The notes below the pieces were generated by a model, which worked only from the letters and a program-made list of their open reading frames with translations, ran no database searches and was not told the origin of the DNA. A program made the position numbers and the translations under genes. 37,365 bases of DNA from JAVBLT01 sp031553315 (GTDB lineage Bacteria > Verrucomicrobiota > Kiritimatiellia > RFP12 > DVOR01): assembly GCA_031553315.1 (NCBI GenBank), contig JAVBLT010000050.1, positions 1 to 37,365 of the forward strand, in the 5' to 3' direction. This document shows positions 1-8,842 of this stretch, in pieces; position 1 is the stretch's first letter, and every line of letters starts with the position of its first letter.

Positions 1-143
1 TTCCGCTTTTTCTCGGTGCTTTTTGTTTTTGAACTTCACCCTTTCAGATCGCCGTAGCGTTGCTACGGCTCACCTCAAGCGTTTGTCAAAACCAAAATTC
101 ACCTTCTCAAAATCCGGAAATCTCATTCGAAACATGCTCTAAA
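1..143 (-). repeat. MITE-like element, copy 1 (runs off the left edge)
   Basis: Bases 1-97 are identical, in inverted orientation, to 37079-37175 at the other end of the window (97 of 97 by eye). The inner end at 109-143, read on the minus strand, starts TTTAGAGCATGTTTCGA. It matches the outer end of the right-hand copy (TTTAGAGCATATTTCGA...) at 29 of the first 35 positions, so the element appears to have imperfect terminal inverted repeats of about 35 bp. An 8-bp hairpin (GCCGTAGC-GTT-GCTACGGC, 52-70) lies inside. By comparison with the right copy about 24 bp are missing beyond the window edge, giving a full size near 167 bp. No coding capacity is seen. The element overlaps the last codons of the rluD-type gene. 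Confidence 0.6.
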
Positions 144-1072
144 AAAGCGTTGAAATCTTCAGGAAGGGGGGCTTCGAGGTTTAAGAGAGCCCCCGTGATT
201 GGGTGCGGGAGGGTCAGGCGAAAGGCGTGGAGCATCTGGCGCGCGGGGAGGGGTGAAAGCTTTTTGTCTTTTCCGGGGTTGCCGTAGAGGCTATCGCCCA
301 GAATCGGGTGGCCGAGGCCTGAAAGATGCACGCGGATCTGATGGGTGCGCCCGGTCTCAATCACGCAGCCGAGGTGGGAAAAACCGCGGGCGGGAAAGGA
401 GCCGACCACGCTGTAGCGGGTGACGGCGGTTTTGCCGTTGCGTTCCACGTTGGCCATTTTCTGGCGGTGGCCGGGGTGGCGGCCAATGAGGGTTTCAACC
501 CGGCCTTCGCGCGGAACGGGCAGGCCGTGGACAAGGGCGCGGTACTCTTTGCGAAGGGCGCGATCCTGAAAAAGGCGGACAAGGCCCTGCATGGCGGCGT
601 CGTTCTTGGCGACGATGATCACGCCTGATGTGTCTTTATCCAGCCGGTGGACGATTCCGGGGCGAAGCGCGCCGCCAATGCCGCCGAGGTTGGCGCCGCA
701 GTGGTGCAGGAGGCCGTTGACGAGGGTTCCCGCGGCGTGCCCGGGGGCGGGGTGGACCACGAGGCCGGCGGGTTTGTTCACGGCGATCACATCGGCATCT
801 TCAAACAAAACGTGAAGCGGCATCGCTTCGGGCTGGGGGTCGACCGGCTCGGGCGGGGGCAGCTCAATGGTAAAGGCCATGCCGGCTTTCGGCGCGCCGG
901 AGAGTTTGCGCAGCGGTTTTCCATCGAGTGAAATGCGGCCTTCTTCACAGAGGCTTTGGATGCGGGCGCGGGTAAGCTGGGGGGCGTGGTCGGCAAGCCA
1001 GCGGTCGATGCGGCCCGCGGCGGGGCCGGATTCTACGACAAGCTCAATCAAATCGTCATCATCATCCATCAT
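107..1072 (-). CDS. rluD: RluA/RluD-family 23S rRNA pseudouridine synthase
   Basis: Isomerises uridine to pseudouridine in RNA; the RluD subgroup acts on 23S rRNA helix 69. The 321-residue protein has an N-terminal S4 RNA-binding region (about residues 18-75), then the RluA-type catalytic domain with motif HRLDKDTSG (142-150; catalytic Asp145) and the later motif ETGRTHQIRVHL. Length is normal for RluD. The N terminus is a run of acidic residues after two possible start Met codons; the first ATG directly abuts the truA stop, so translation is probably coupled. It is the last gene of a leftward run argC-parB-M28-CPBP-truA-rluD. The final 12 codons and the stop lie in the terminal repeat of a MITE-like element, so the native C terminus may have been replaced. 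The exact target (RluA, C or D type) is not decidable by eye. Confidence 0.88.
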   Translation of the reverse strand: MMDDDDDLIELVVESGPAAGRIDRWLADHAPQLTRARIQSLCEEGRISLDGKPLRKLSGAPKAGMAFTIELPPPEPVDPQPEAMPLHVLFEDADVIAVNKPAGLVVHPAPGHAAGTLVNGLLHHCGANLGGIGGALRPGIVHRLDKDTSGVIIVAKNDAAMQGLVRLFQDRALRKEYRALVHGLPVPREGRVETLIGRHPGHRQKMANVERNGKTAVTRYSVVGSFPARGFSHLGCVIETGRTHQIRVHLSGLGHPILGDSLYGNPGKDKKLSPLPARQMLHAFRLTLPHPITGALLNLEAPLPEDFNAFLEHVSNEISGF

Positions 1073-1852
1073 TCAGTCTCGAAAAGGCGGCGGTTCGGTG
1101 CGGTACCACACCCGCCAGAGGAACAATCCCTGAGGCGGGGCGGAGGGCACGCGGGCGGTTCGCATGTCACGCGCGGCAAGGAGCTCCCCAACGGCCGCGG
1201 GCGGTTCGGCGCCGCTGCCGACCCGGATGAGAAAGCCGGCCATGCTGCGGACCATTTTATATAAAAACCCGTTTCCGCGCACGCTGAGCGTCACGCGGGG
1301 GCCGGATGCGGCAAGGGAAAAACCGTAAATGGTGCGGACGGTTGTTTCGACTTCCCGCTGGGGGTTGGCGGTGAAGGCGGCGAAATCGTGGGTGCCGACA
1401 AAGCTTTGCATGGCGCCGCGCATGGCTTCGAGGTTGAGCTTTTTAACGATGTGGGCATGGTAGAGGCGTTTATCGGGGAGCATGATCTCATCGTTCCAGA
1501 TGTGATAGCGGTATTCTTTGCCCTTTGCGGAACGCCGGGCGTGGAAGCCTTCCGAAACGCTTGCCCCGGAAAGGATGCGGATATCCTGGGGCAGGTAGGC
1601 GTTGAGCGCGCGTTTCAGCGATTCGGCCTCCATGCGTGTGTTCACATTCACATGGAAGACCTGCCCTTTGGCGTGTACGCCCTGGTCGGTGCGGCCGCTG
1701 CCGTGCACTTTCACGGGGGTCTCCTGCTTCACAATCCGCCGAAGCGTTTCTTCAAGGACGCCCTGGATCGAAACGCGGCCGGGCTGGACTTGCCAGCCGG
1801 CATAGGCCGACCCATCGTAGGCGCAAATAAATTTAAACCGGCTGCCGTTCAT
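1073..1852 (-). CDS. truA: tRNA pseudouridine(38-40) synthase TruA
   Basis: Forms pseudouridine at positions 38-40 of the tRNA anticodon arm. The 259-residue protein starts MNGSRFKFICAYDGSAYAGW, the usual TruA beginning, and carries GSGRTDQGVHAKGQ with the catalytic Asp56. The reading frame is open further upstream, but that part overlaps the CPBP protease gene and reads as low-complexity Arg/Pro-rich shadow. I chose the ATG at 1850-1852, which has AAAGG upstream, lies 11 nt after the protease stop and gives normal family length. The stop codon is immediately followed by the rluD-type start. Two pseudouridine synthases are therefore adjacent at the end of the operon. Confidence 0.93.
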   Translation of the reverse strand: MNGSRFKFICAYDGSAYAGWQVQPGRVSIQGVLEETLRRIVKQETPVKVHGSGRTDQGVHAKGQVFHVNVNTRMEAESLKRALNAYLPQDIRILSGASVSEGFHARRSAKGKEYRYHIWNDEIMLPDKRLYHAHIVKKLNLEAMRGAMQSFVGTHDFAAFTANPQREVETTVRTIYGFSLAASGPRVTLSVRGNGFLYKMVRSMAGFLIRVGSGAEPPAAVGELLAARDMRTARVPSAPPQGLFLWRVWYRTEPPPFRD

Positions 1853-1863
1853 GTTTGCCTTTG

Positions 1864-2604
1864 TCACCAGAAGCCGTATTGGCGGGAGAGAATCACGTAG
1901 GCGGCGAGGAGGAGGTTGGTGGCGCAGTGGGCGATAATGGCGGGCTGAATGCGCCCGGTGCGCAGGGTGAGAAAGCCGTAGCACAGACCGGCGAGGAGAC
2001 CGCCGAACCAGCGGTCGTGTTCGATGCTGAAGCAGGCGAGGACGAGGAGAAAGGGCTGAAGCTCGAAGGTTTTGAGCCCGACGGCGGTGAAATCGGATTT
2101 AATGAGCCACCGGTAGAGGAAGCCGCGGAAGAAGTATTCCTCGATGGGGGCGATGACGAAGGCGCTGCCGATGAGCTTGAGGAGGGTGAGCGGCCAGCCG
2201 CAACGGTCGGGGGAATAGAGCCAGGAAGGGTGGGAAGCGGGGAGGGCGGGGGCGAGGGCGGGGTCGTAATAGTCGGGAAAGGAGCCGGGCATGAGGATGA
2301 GCCACTCGTGGTAGAAACGCTGGAAGGCGGGAAAAAGGCGGGTGGTGAGGGGGGCTTCGGGGAGAATCCAGAAGACGGCGACGGCAAGGCCGACGGCGAG
2401 ACCGGGGACCCAGTCGCTTCGCACAAGCTTCGGATAGGCGCGCCAGGGTTTGAGCCCGAGGAGGAGGGCAAGGCAAAGCAGGGTTTTGGCGGCGTAGGCG
2501 ATGGGGTGGATGAGAATGGGAAGATCCGCGAAGGAGGCGAGCGCATCGACGAGGAAAATGGCGCCGATCCACACGAAGAAGGGGAGTGTGTGGGCGAGGG
2601 TCAT
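1864..2604 (-). CDS. CPBP-family intramembrane metalloprotease (CAAX protease-related)
   Basis: A 246-residue integral membrane protein with several hydrophobic segments. It carries the CPBP/ABI motifs: EEYFFRGFLYRWL (the EExxxR glutamate pair and Arg) and later His residues in CFSIEHDRWFGG and AIIAHCATN that fit the remaining metal ligands. CPBP proteins are Rce1-like glutamate intramembrane proteases or bacteriocin-immunity-like proteins. The overall pattern recalls the 'CAAX prenyl protease-related' subgroup described with exosortase systems, but no exosortase or PEP-CTERM gene is in this window, so that link is weak. The start ATG overlaps the M28 peptidase stop by 4 nt (ATGA), implying translational coupling. 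The substrate is unknown. Confidence 0.82.
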   Translation of the reverse strand: MTLAHTLPFFVWIGAIFLVDALASFADLPILIHPIAYAAKTLLCLALLLGLKPWRAYPKLVRSDWVPGLAVGLAVAVFWILPEAPLTTRLFPAFQRFYHEWLILMPGSFPDYYDPALAPALPASHPSWLYSPDRCGWPLTLLKLIGSAFVIAPIEEYFFRGFLYRWLIKSDFTAVGLKTFELQPFLLVLACFSIEHDRWFGGLLAGLCYGFLTLRTGRIQPAIIAHCATNLLLAAYVILSRQYGFW

Positions 2605-3503
2605 TTGGGGGCGCCTTCATCGAGGAGGCGGATCATTTCGGCGACGAGGGCTCCGGCGACGGCGAAGCTCTCAGGGGCGAGCTTGTCGAGGGTGTCGGCG
2701 GGGGTGTGCCACCAGGAATGGTTGGGGCCGTAGGAGAAATCGATGAGGTCGATGGCGGGGTAGCCGTGTTCGAGAAAAGGCACGTGGTCGTCGATAATGA
2801 TGGATGAGCTGCGGGTGATGCGGTCGCGGAGGTTGAGGTTGCCGGCGGCCTGAAGGGCGAGGCGGGCGAGCCTGGGGGTGGTGTTGCCGGGGATCTGAAA
2901 GTGAAGGTCGCGGTCGCCGATCATGTCGCAGAGGATGACGGCTTCCCAGCGGATGCGTTTTTGGAGGGAATCTTTGGCAAGGTGGGTGGAGCCGTGGAGG
3001 CCGTCGCTTTCGGTGTATTGGTCGCGGCTTTCCTCGCCGTCGAGAAAGGCGAAGGTCACGGAGAGGTTTTTTGGGGGATCGGCGGCGAGGCGCCGGGCGA
3101 GAACGAGAAGGAGGGCGGTGGAGGAGGCGCCGTCGTTGGCGCCGACGAACCCGGGGATGCCGAGCTTGGTGTCGTAATGCGAGAGCAGGAGCACGCGCCG
3201 GGGGTGCGGGCCGAGGGTGGCGAGGATGTTGCGGAAGGTGATGGTTTCGTCGGCGGCCTGGCAGGTGAAGGTCTGGAGGGCGGGGGCGAGGTTTTGCTCG
3301 GCGAGGCGGGCGGCGATCCAGTCGGCGGAGGCTTTGGCGCCGTCGGTTCCGGAGACGCGGCCGGGGCATTCGGCCACAAAACGGGCGGCGAGGTCAAAGG
3401 CGCGGCGGCCGTCTTCACCGGTGAAGGCGGTGTGGGGCGGCGCGGAGGGGGAGCAGCCGGCGCAGAGAAGGGCGAGAGCGAAGATTCGGGCGAAGGTCTT
3501 CAT
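2601..3503 (-). CDS. M28-family zinc peptidase / glutaminyl cyclase-like lipoprotein
   Basis: A 300-residue protein with a lipoprotein signal (MKTFARIFALALLCAGC; lipobox LCAG|C, Cys17), so probably membrane-anchored outside the cytoplasm. The M28 metal and catalytic pattern is visible: SHYDT (His109), GANDGASS (Asp124), DGEE (Glu157, Glu158), CDMIGD and a late His in SWWHTPADTLD. The HTPADTLD ending and short single-domain form resemble glutaminyl-peptide cyclotransferases as much as aminopeptidases; the two are hard to separate by eye. The start at 3501-3503 overlaps the parB stop by one base (TGATG) and gives the signal peptide. The open frame continues upstream only as a shadow of parB. 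Confidence 0.87.
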   Translation of the reverse strand: MKTFARIFALALLCAGCSPSAPPHTAFTGEDGRRAFDLAARFVAECPGRVSGTDGAKASADWIAARLAEQNLAPALQTFTCQAADETITFRNILATLGPHPRRVLLLSHYDTKLGIPGFVGANDGASSTALLLVLARRLAADPPKNLSVTFAFLDGEESRDQYTESDGLHGSTHLAKDSLQKRIRWEAVILCDMIGDRDLHFQIPGNTTPRLARLALQAAGNLNLRDRITRSSSIIIDDHVPFLEHGYPAIDLIDFSYGPNHSWWHTPADTLDKLAPESFAVAGALVAEMIRLLDEGAPK

Positions 3504-4501
3504 CAATCTGCCGAAATCCCGAGGAGGGTGAGAATGCGGTCGAGGTCGTCGTTGTCGTAGAAGTCGATCTCGATGAGGCCTTTGGTGTGGCGGCCGTTGG
3601 CGTGGGTGGCGCCGGGAAAGAGGCGGATGGCGGTTCCGAAGTGGCGGTGCATGCGGTCGGCGAGATCGCGGACATGGCTTTCGGGCATATCGGGGCGGGC
3701 TTCTTTGCGGGTGGCGCGGCTCTCTTCGCGGCGGCGCTGGATGATGCGCTCGAGCATGCGGACGGTGAGGCCTTCCATGACGCATTTGCGGGCGAGGAGG
3801 ACCTGTTCGTCGGGCACGGTGACGGCGAGGAGCACTTTGGCGTGGCCGGTGGAGAGGCGGCCGTCGGCCACGAGCTGTTTGGTTTCGTCGGGCAGCTCGA
3901 GCAGGCGCAGGGCGTTGGCGACGGTTGCGCGGGCTTTGCCCACGCGCTCGGCCACTTCCTGCTGGGTGAGGCTGAACGCCTCCGCGAGGGTGCGGTAGCC
4001 TTCGGCTTCTTCAATGTGGTTGAGATCCTGGCGCTGGATGTTTTCGATGATGGCCATCTCGGCGGCGCGGCGGTCTTCGGCATCGACCAGAATCACGGGG
4101 ACGTGGCTCTGCTCGGCTTCGACGGCGGCGCGGAGGCGGCGTTCGCCGGCGATGAGCTCGTACCGCCCGGCGGGCGTGCGGCGGCAGATGAGGGGCTGAA
4201 TGATGCCGTGCCGGCGGATCGATTCGGCGAGCTCGCGGAGGGCTTCTTCGTCGAACGCGTGGCGGGGCTGCCAGGGGCTGCGCTCGATTTCGGCGGCGGG
4301 AATGCGCAGGATGCTGCGGCCGTCGGGTTTGTCGTCGACCTTTTTCAAGAGCTCGGGGCGGGCGGCGATTTGGGAAACGACCGGCTTGGGCTGGGCGGAG
4401 ATGAGCGCATCGAGCCCGCGCCCGAGGCCGCCTGTGGCGCGGCGGGGAGCGGCGGGTTCTTTTTTGGTCTCTTTGGCGGGCTTTTTGTTTTTGTCGGCCA
4501 T
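3503..4501 (-). CDS. parB: ParB/Spo0J-family chromosome partitioning protein
   Basis: Binds parS sites, spreads as a CTP-dependent clamp and works with ParA/SMC in chromosome segregation. The 332-residue protein has a basic tail, then GLGRGLDALI (the N-terminal box by which ParB proteins stimulate ParA), the CTPase box GERRLRAA, the ENIQRQDLNHIEEAEGY stretch and a helix-turn-helix (LTQQEVAERVGKARATVANA). The C-terminal dimerisation region is present. The start has GGAG upstream and lies 9 nt after argC. No parA is adjacent within the window, which is unusual because parA and parB are normally neighbours. I saw no parS-like palindrome but did not search exhaustively. Confidence 0.93.
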   Translation of the reverse strand: MADKNKKPAKETKKEPAAPRRATGGLGRGLDALISAQPKPVVSQIAARPELLKKVDDKPDGRSILRIPAAEIERSPWQPRHAFDEEALRELAESIRRHGIIQPLICRRTPAGRYELIAGERRLRAAVEAEQSHVPVILVDAEDRRAAEMAIIENIQRQDLNHIEEAEGYRTLAEAFSLTQQEVAERVGKARATVANALRLLELPDETKQLVADGRLSTGHAKVLLAVTVPDEQVLLARKCVMEGLTVRMLERIIQRRREESRATRKEARPDMPESHVRDLADRMHRHFGTAIRLFPGATHANGRHTKGLIEIDFYDNDDLDRILTLLGISAD

Positions 4502-4510
4502 GGGGGCTCC

Positions 4511-5566
4511 TTAGGGGTACATGCCGGGGCGGGTGAGACCTGTGTTTTCGGGAAGGCCGCACATGAGGTTGATGTTTTGGAGGGCGGAGCCGGCCTGGCC
4601 TTTCATGAGGTTGTCGATGTAGGAGACGATGCGCAGGCGGTTGACGCGCTCGTCGACGCTGACCACGATGTCGCAATAATTGGTTCGGGCGACGCTGTTG
4701 GTGCCGACGGCGGCGGTGCTGGGGTAGACGCGGACGAAGGGGCTGTCTTTGTAAAACTCCCGGTAGAGCGCAATCACATCCGCCTCGGTGACTTTCCGGC
4801 GGAGCTGGCCGTAGAGGGTCGACATGATTCCCCGGCAGAGCGGGAGCACCTGGGCGGTGAAGGTGATGCGCACCTCTTCGCCGGCCTGAAGGGAGAGCTC
4901 GCGCTCCACTTCGCACACATGCTGGTGGCCGGCGAGCTTGTAGGCGTTCATCTGTTCGTAGCGGGCGGGATAATGGAAGGCGGGAGAGGCTTTTTTGCCG
5001 GCTCCGGAGACGCCCGTCTTGCAATCGCAAATCACGCTGAAGGGCTCCACCAACGCGTTTTTCACTGCGGGTGAAAGGCCGAGGATGCAGCTCACGGCGA
5101 AGCAGCCGGGGTTGCCGACCACGGAGGATCCGGCGATCTCGGCGCGGTGGAGCTCGGCGAGGCCGTAGGCGTTTTTGCCGAGGAGGCCGGCGGCGGCGTG
5201 TTCGGGGGGCTTGCCGTGGCGGCGGGCGTATTCGGCGTAGGCCTCGGGGGTGGTGAAGCGGAAATCGCCGCTGTAGTCGAGCACTTTGGCGCCTTTGCGG
5301 ATCACATCGGGCGCCTGCGCCATGCCCACGCCGTCGGGCGTGGCAAAGGCGACGACGTCGGCCTCCACGTCGGCGGCGGGATCATCGGGCGAAAGGATGG
5401 GCAAATCGCAAAAACCGTCGAGATGCGGATAGGCTTCGGAGATTTTTTTGCCGACCTCTTCACGGGCCACGAGCGCGACGATTTCCGCTTCGGGGTGCCC
5501 CAGGAGGAGCTCCGTGAGGCCGATTCCGCCATAACCTGTTGCGCCGACAATCTTAACCTTGATCAT
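4511..5566 (-). CDS. argC: N-acetyl-gamma-glutamyl-phosphate reductase
   Basis: Third step of arginine biosynthesis: NADPH-dependent reduction of N-acetylglutamyl-5-phosphate to the semialdehyde. The 351-residue protein has the N-terminal nucleotide-binding motif GATGYGGIGL and the active-site motif VVGNPGCFAVS with Cys155. Length is normal. GAGGAA precedes the ATG at good spacing. It is the first gene of the argC-parB-M28-CPBP-truA-rluD run and has its own promoter (5626-5654), so arginine-linked control could extend to parB and the RNA-modification genes. No other arg gene is nearby. Confidence 0.95.
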   Translation of the reverse strand: MIKVKIVGATGYGGIGLTELLLGHPEAEIVALVAREEVGKKISEAYPHLDGFCDLPILSPDDPAADVEADVVAFATPDGVGMAQAPDVIRKGAKVLDYSGDFRFTTPEAYAEYARRHGKPPEHAAAGLLGKNAYGLAELHRAEIAGSSVVGNPGCFAVSCILGLSPAVKNALVEPFSVICDCKTGVSGAGKKASPAFHYPARYEQMNAYKLAGHQHVCEVERELSLQAGEEVRITFTAQVLPLCRGIMSTLYGQLRRKVTEADVIALYREFYKDSPFVRVYPSTAAVGTNSVARTNYCDIVVSVDERVNRLRIVSYIDNLMKGQAGSALQNINLMCGLPENTGLTRPGMYP

Positions 5567-5599
5567 ACCTTGTATTCCTCCGCATCAAAAAAGGGTTCG

Positions 5600-5660
5600 G
5601 GAGAGCGCTCTCCGCGCGGCGCACTATTATGGACATTTGCGCCGCGCGGGTCAAGCCCGC
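5600..5660 (-). promoter_or_regulatory. Cluster of inverted repeats in the argC control region
   Basis: Three perfect inverted repeats are packed in 61 bp. They are the palindrome GGAGAGCGCTCTCC (5600-5613), CGCGCGGCGCA / TGCGCCGCGCG (5613-5623 and 5638-5648, 14-nt spacer) and GCGGG-TCAAG-CCCGC (5646-5660). The middle pair brackets the -10 box of the argC promoter; the first would lie at the start of the argC leader RNA. On the minus strand a TTTTTT run follows the palindrome after 7 nt, so part of this could also end the upstream L,D-transpeptidase transcript. Operator, attenuator and terminator roles cannot be told apart by sequence alone. Confidence 0.5.
5626..5654 (-). promoter_or_regulatory. 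Sigma-70-type promoter for argC
   Basis: On the minus strand, TTGACC (5654-5649) and CATAAT (5631-5626) are separated by 17 nt. This gives a leader of about 50 nt to the argC ATG at 5566. The -10 box sits in the spacer of an 11-bp perfect inverted repeat, so a protein bound there would block polymerase. Confidence 0.65.
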
Positions 5661-5663
5661 CTT

Positions 5664-6863
5664 TTAAATCTGCACGTTGACGATTTTCACGCGGGTACCC
5701 ACTTTAATCATCTCGAAGAGCTTTTGGGCGTTCCAGTTGGTGAGGCGGAAGCAGCCGCGGGATTCGGCCCGGCCCACGGATCCGGGGTTGGGGGTGCCGT
5801 GGATGCCGTAGCCGGGGAGGTCGAGGCCGATCCAGACGGCGCCGACGGGGTTGCGGGGACCGGGGTTGATCATCATTTTGCCGATGGAGGCGTCGTGATT
5901 GTAATTTTTGGGGTCGTAGCAGTAGTTGGGGTTTTCAACCATGTTTTTGACGGTGAGGTCGCGCTGCTCGGGAATGTGGCTGTGGTTGCGGGCGATGGAG
6001 CAGGGAAACCAGGCCACGACCTTGCCGGCTTTGTCGTAACCCACAAGGCGGAAGACGTCGAGCTGAATCGTGATGTCGGCGATGTCGGTGAGCGCGGCGC
6101 CTTGAACGTTGGGCACTTTGACGACGGTGCCGGCCTGAATGGCATCGGGCCAGTTGACGATGCCGGGGTTGATGCGCTGGAGGAAACGCTCGGCGGTGTG
6201 GAAGTTTTCCGCGAGGAATTCGCCGATGGTGCCGTAGCCCATGTAGGGCATTTGCGAACGGGCGGTCCAGGTGGGAGGCGTGGAGCCGGTGACCTTCTTC
6301 ATATCGGTCTCGGTGATGGTGTATTCCACGAAGGGCTCGGGCATGGTGGCGATGAGGGAGTAGAGGTTGGGGTCGACCCAGGGCGTTTGGGCAAGGCCTT
6401 CGGAGGCTTGCCAGGCACGCATGGCGAGCTGGGTGTTGCGGCCCCACACGCCGTCGATCTGGCCGCAGGAAAAGTTGCGGCGGTCGAGGAAAATCTGAAG
6501 CATGAGCACTTCGGGATCGTAGCCCTGGGGAATGGTGAGGCTGTGGCTGCAGTTGACTTCGACGGGGGGCGCTTCGCCTTCGATGTCGAACACGGTGGTC
6601 TTGGGGTCGGGCGCGGCGGGCTTTTCGAAGGTGACGGTGTCGGCGTCTTCATCTTCGGCGGCGACGGGTGCGGCGGGCGGTTTGCCGGCGGGCGCCTCTT
6701 CAACGACGGTTTCGGCGACGGCGGGCTTGGGCTGAACCGGAGCCGCTTTGAGCGCGGCGGGGTCGGCGGGCATCAGGTCGGCGACGTCGACCGAGACGTT
6801 TTCGGCGGCGCGCAGGCCGGCGGCGCCCAGGGTGAGCGCCAGAACGAGGGTGCGTATGAACAT
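5664..6863 (-). CDS. Secreted L,D-transpeptidase with peptidoglycan-binding domain
   Basis: Predicted to form 3-3 cross-links in peptidoglycan or to attach proteins to it. The 399-residue protein has a signal peptide (MFIRTLVLALTLGAAGLRAA) and an acidic Pro/Ala-rich linker (about 40-100). A PG_binding_1-like repeat follows (about 113-160: LMLQIFLDRRNFSCGQIDGVWG), then a LysM-like stretch (about 226-255: QRINPGIVNW...GTVVKVPNV) and a C-terminal YkuD domain. The YkuD catalytic signature is clear: GYGIHGTPNPGSVGRAESRG with His355, followed by Cys371. The start at 6861-6863 has GGAG at 6-nt spacing and yields the signal peptide; an upstream in-frame Met does not. It fits the DAP-type murE elsewhere in the window. 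Confidence 0.9.
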   Translation of the reverse strand: MFIRTLVLALTLGAAGLRAAENVSVDVADLMPADPAALKAAPVQPKPAVAETVVEEAPAGKPPAAPVAAEDEDADTVTFEKPAAPDPKTTVFDIEGEAPPVEVNCSHSLTIPQGYDPEVLMLQIFLDRRNFSCGQIDGVWGRNTQLAMRAWQASEGLAQTPWVDPNLYSLIATMPEPFVEYTITETDMKKVTGSTPPTWTARSQMPYMGYGTIGEFLAENFHTAERFLQRINPGIVNWPDAIQAGTVVKVPNVQGAALTDIADITIQLDVFRLVGYDKAGKVVAWFPCSIARNHSHIPEQRDLTVKNMVENPNYCYDPKNYNHDASIGKMMINPGPRNPVGAVWIGLDLPGYGIHGTPNPGSVGRAESRGCFRLTNWNAQKLFEMIKVGTRVKIVNVQI

Positions 6864-6897
6864 GGTTTTCTCCTTGTGTGTATTCCTCAACAGTATA

Positions 6898-8156
6898 TCA
6901 TTCATGGCGCAGCGCCGTCAATGGGTCAAGCCGGGAAGCTTTCCAGGCCGGATACGTGCCGAATGTGAGCCCGGTGCCGACGGCCACAAGCAGCGAGACG
7001 ACGAGCGATTCGGGGGTGACGATGGCTGTGAGGCCGTTTTCGGAGCCTCCGAGGGCGGCGATGCGCTCGGCGCCGCGCGCGGTGAGGATGCCCAGCCCGG
7101 CGCCAAGGCAGCCGCCGGTGAAGGTCAGAAGCGTGGCTTCGGCAAGAAACTGGCGGATGACGTCTTTACGCCGTGCGCCGAGGGCTCGGCGCACGCCGAT
7201 CTCGCGGGTGCGCTCGAAAATGTTGGCGAGCATGATGTTCATGATGCCGATACCGCCCACGAGGAGGGAAATGGCGGCGATGGAGGTCATGACCACGGTG
7301 AAGATGCGCTGGGTGCGGGCGGCGGAATTGAGCAGCTCGAGGGGCACGCTGATTTCGTAGTCGACCTTGTCGTGGGTGGCGGCAAGGTAGGTTTTGAGGC
7401 GGCCGGCCGTGGCGGAGACGCCGCTGATCTCGCGGGTGCGGAGGTAGAGGTGGGTGTAGGCGGGCTCGCCGCGGGAGCGGATGCCGCGCGCGAAGGCGAT
7501 GTCGATGAAGAGGGCGTTTTCGGGGTCTATGCCGCCGGCCACGCGGGTGCCGGAGGGGTTCTCGAGGATGCCGACCACGCGGTAGGAGCGCTCGCGGAAG
7601 TTGACGGTGGCGCCGAGGGGGTCGCGGTAATCGAAATAGGTGCGGGCGGCTTTTTTGCCGATGACGCAGGCGGGGTAAAGCGTCGTGGCGTCGAGCGGGG
7701 AGAAGAAACGGCTGCGGGAATCGGCGAGGCGCCCGCCGCAGACGGCAAGGAAATCGGCGGTGGTGGCCAGCACGCGGACGTCGGTCTTGCGCGGGCCGGC
7801 GTAGAGGGTGCCGTTGACGACGTTGAGCGGGAGGATGGTTTCGATGTTGGCGAAGGCGCCGATGTGGTCGGCATCGCGCGCGGTGATGCCGTAGCGGCCG
7901 GAACGGCGGCCGGCGGTTTGGCTGACCTGTTTGCGGTCGGCGCCGGCCGCCTCTTTGGGCGCAACGGAGGAGAGGATGATGTTGTTGATGCCCTGCGCCT
8001 CGATCTGCTTGAGCGCGCCCTGCCGCCCGCCTTCGCCGATGGCCAGCATGGCCACCACGGCGGCAATCCCCAGCACAATGCCCAGCACCGCGAGCAGGGA
8101 GCGGACGATGTGGCGGGTGAGGCTGGAGTAGACGGTGGCCAGGAGCTCGAGCAGGT

Positions 8157-8160
<4 letters not shown>
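6898..8160 (-). CDS. MacB/FtsX-like ABC transporter permease
   Basis: A 420-residue permease of the MacB type: a first transmembrane helix (about 20-42), a large periplasmic MacB_PCD-like domain (about 45-285), then three C-terminal helices of the FtsX domain. The conserved stretch VGGIGIMNIMLANIFERTRE, followed by IGVRRALGARRKDV, is typical of MacB/LolCE-like permeases. Its ATG overlaps the ATPase stop by 4 nt. With the ATPase, the MacA-like adaptor and the secretin upstream it forms one operon. This is a mechanotransmission-type exporter, expected to drive periplasmic cargo outward rather than move it across the inner membrane. The substrate is unknown; antibiotics, lipids, peptides and siderophores are all possible. 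Confidence 0.92.
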
Positions 8161-8840
<680 letters not shown>

Positions 8841-8842
8841 AA

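Noticed and set aside
1855..2733. A 292-codon plus-strand frame rich in Glu and Gly
   Set aside because: Antisense shadow of the CPBP protease and M28 peptidase genes, both with intact catalytic motifs.
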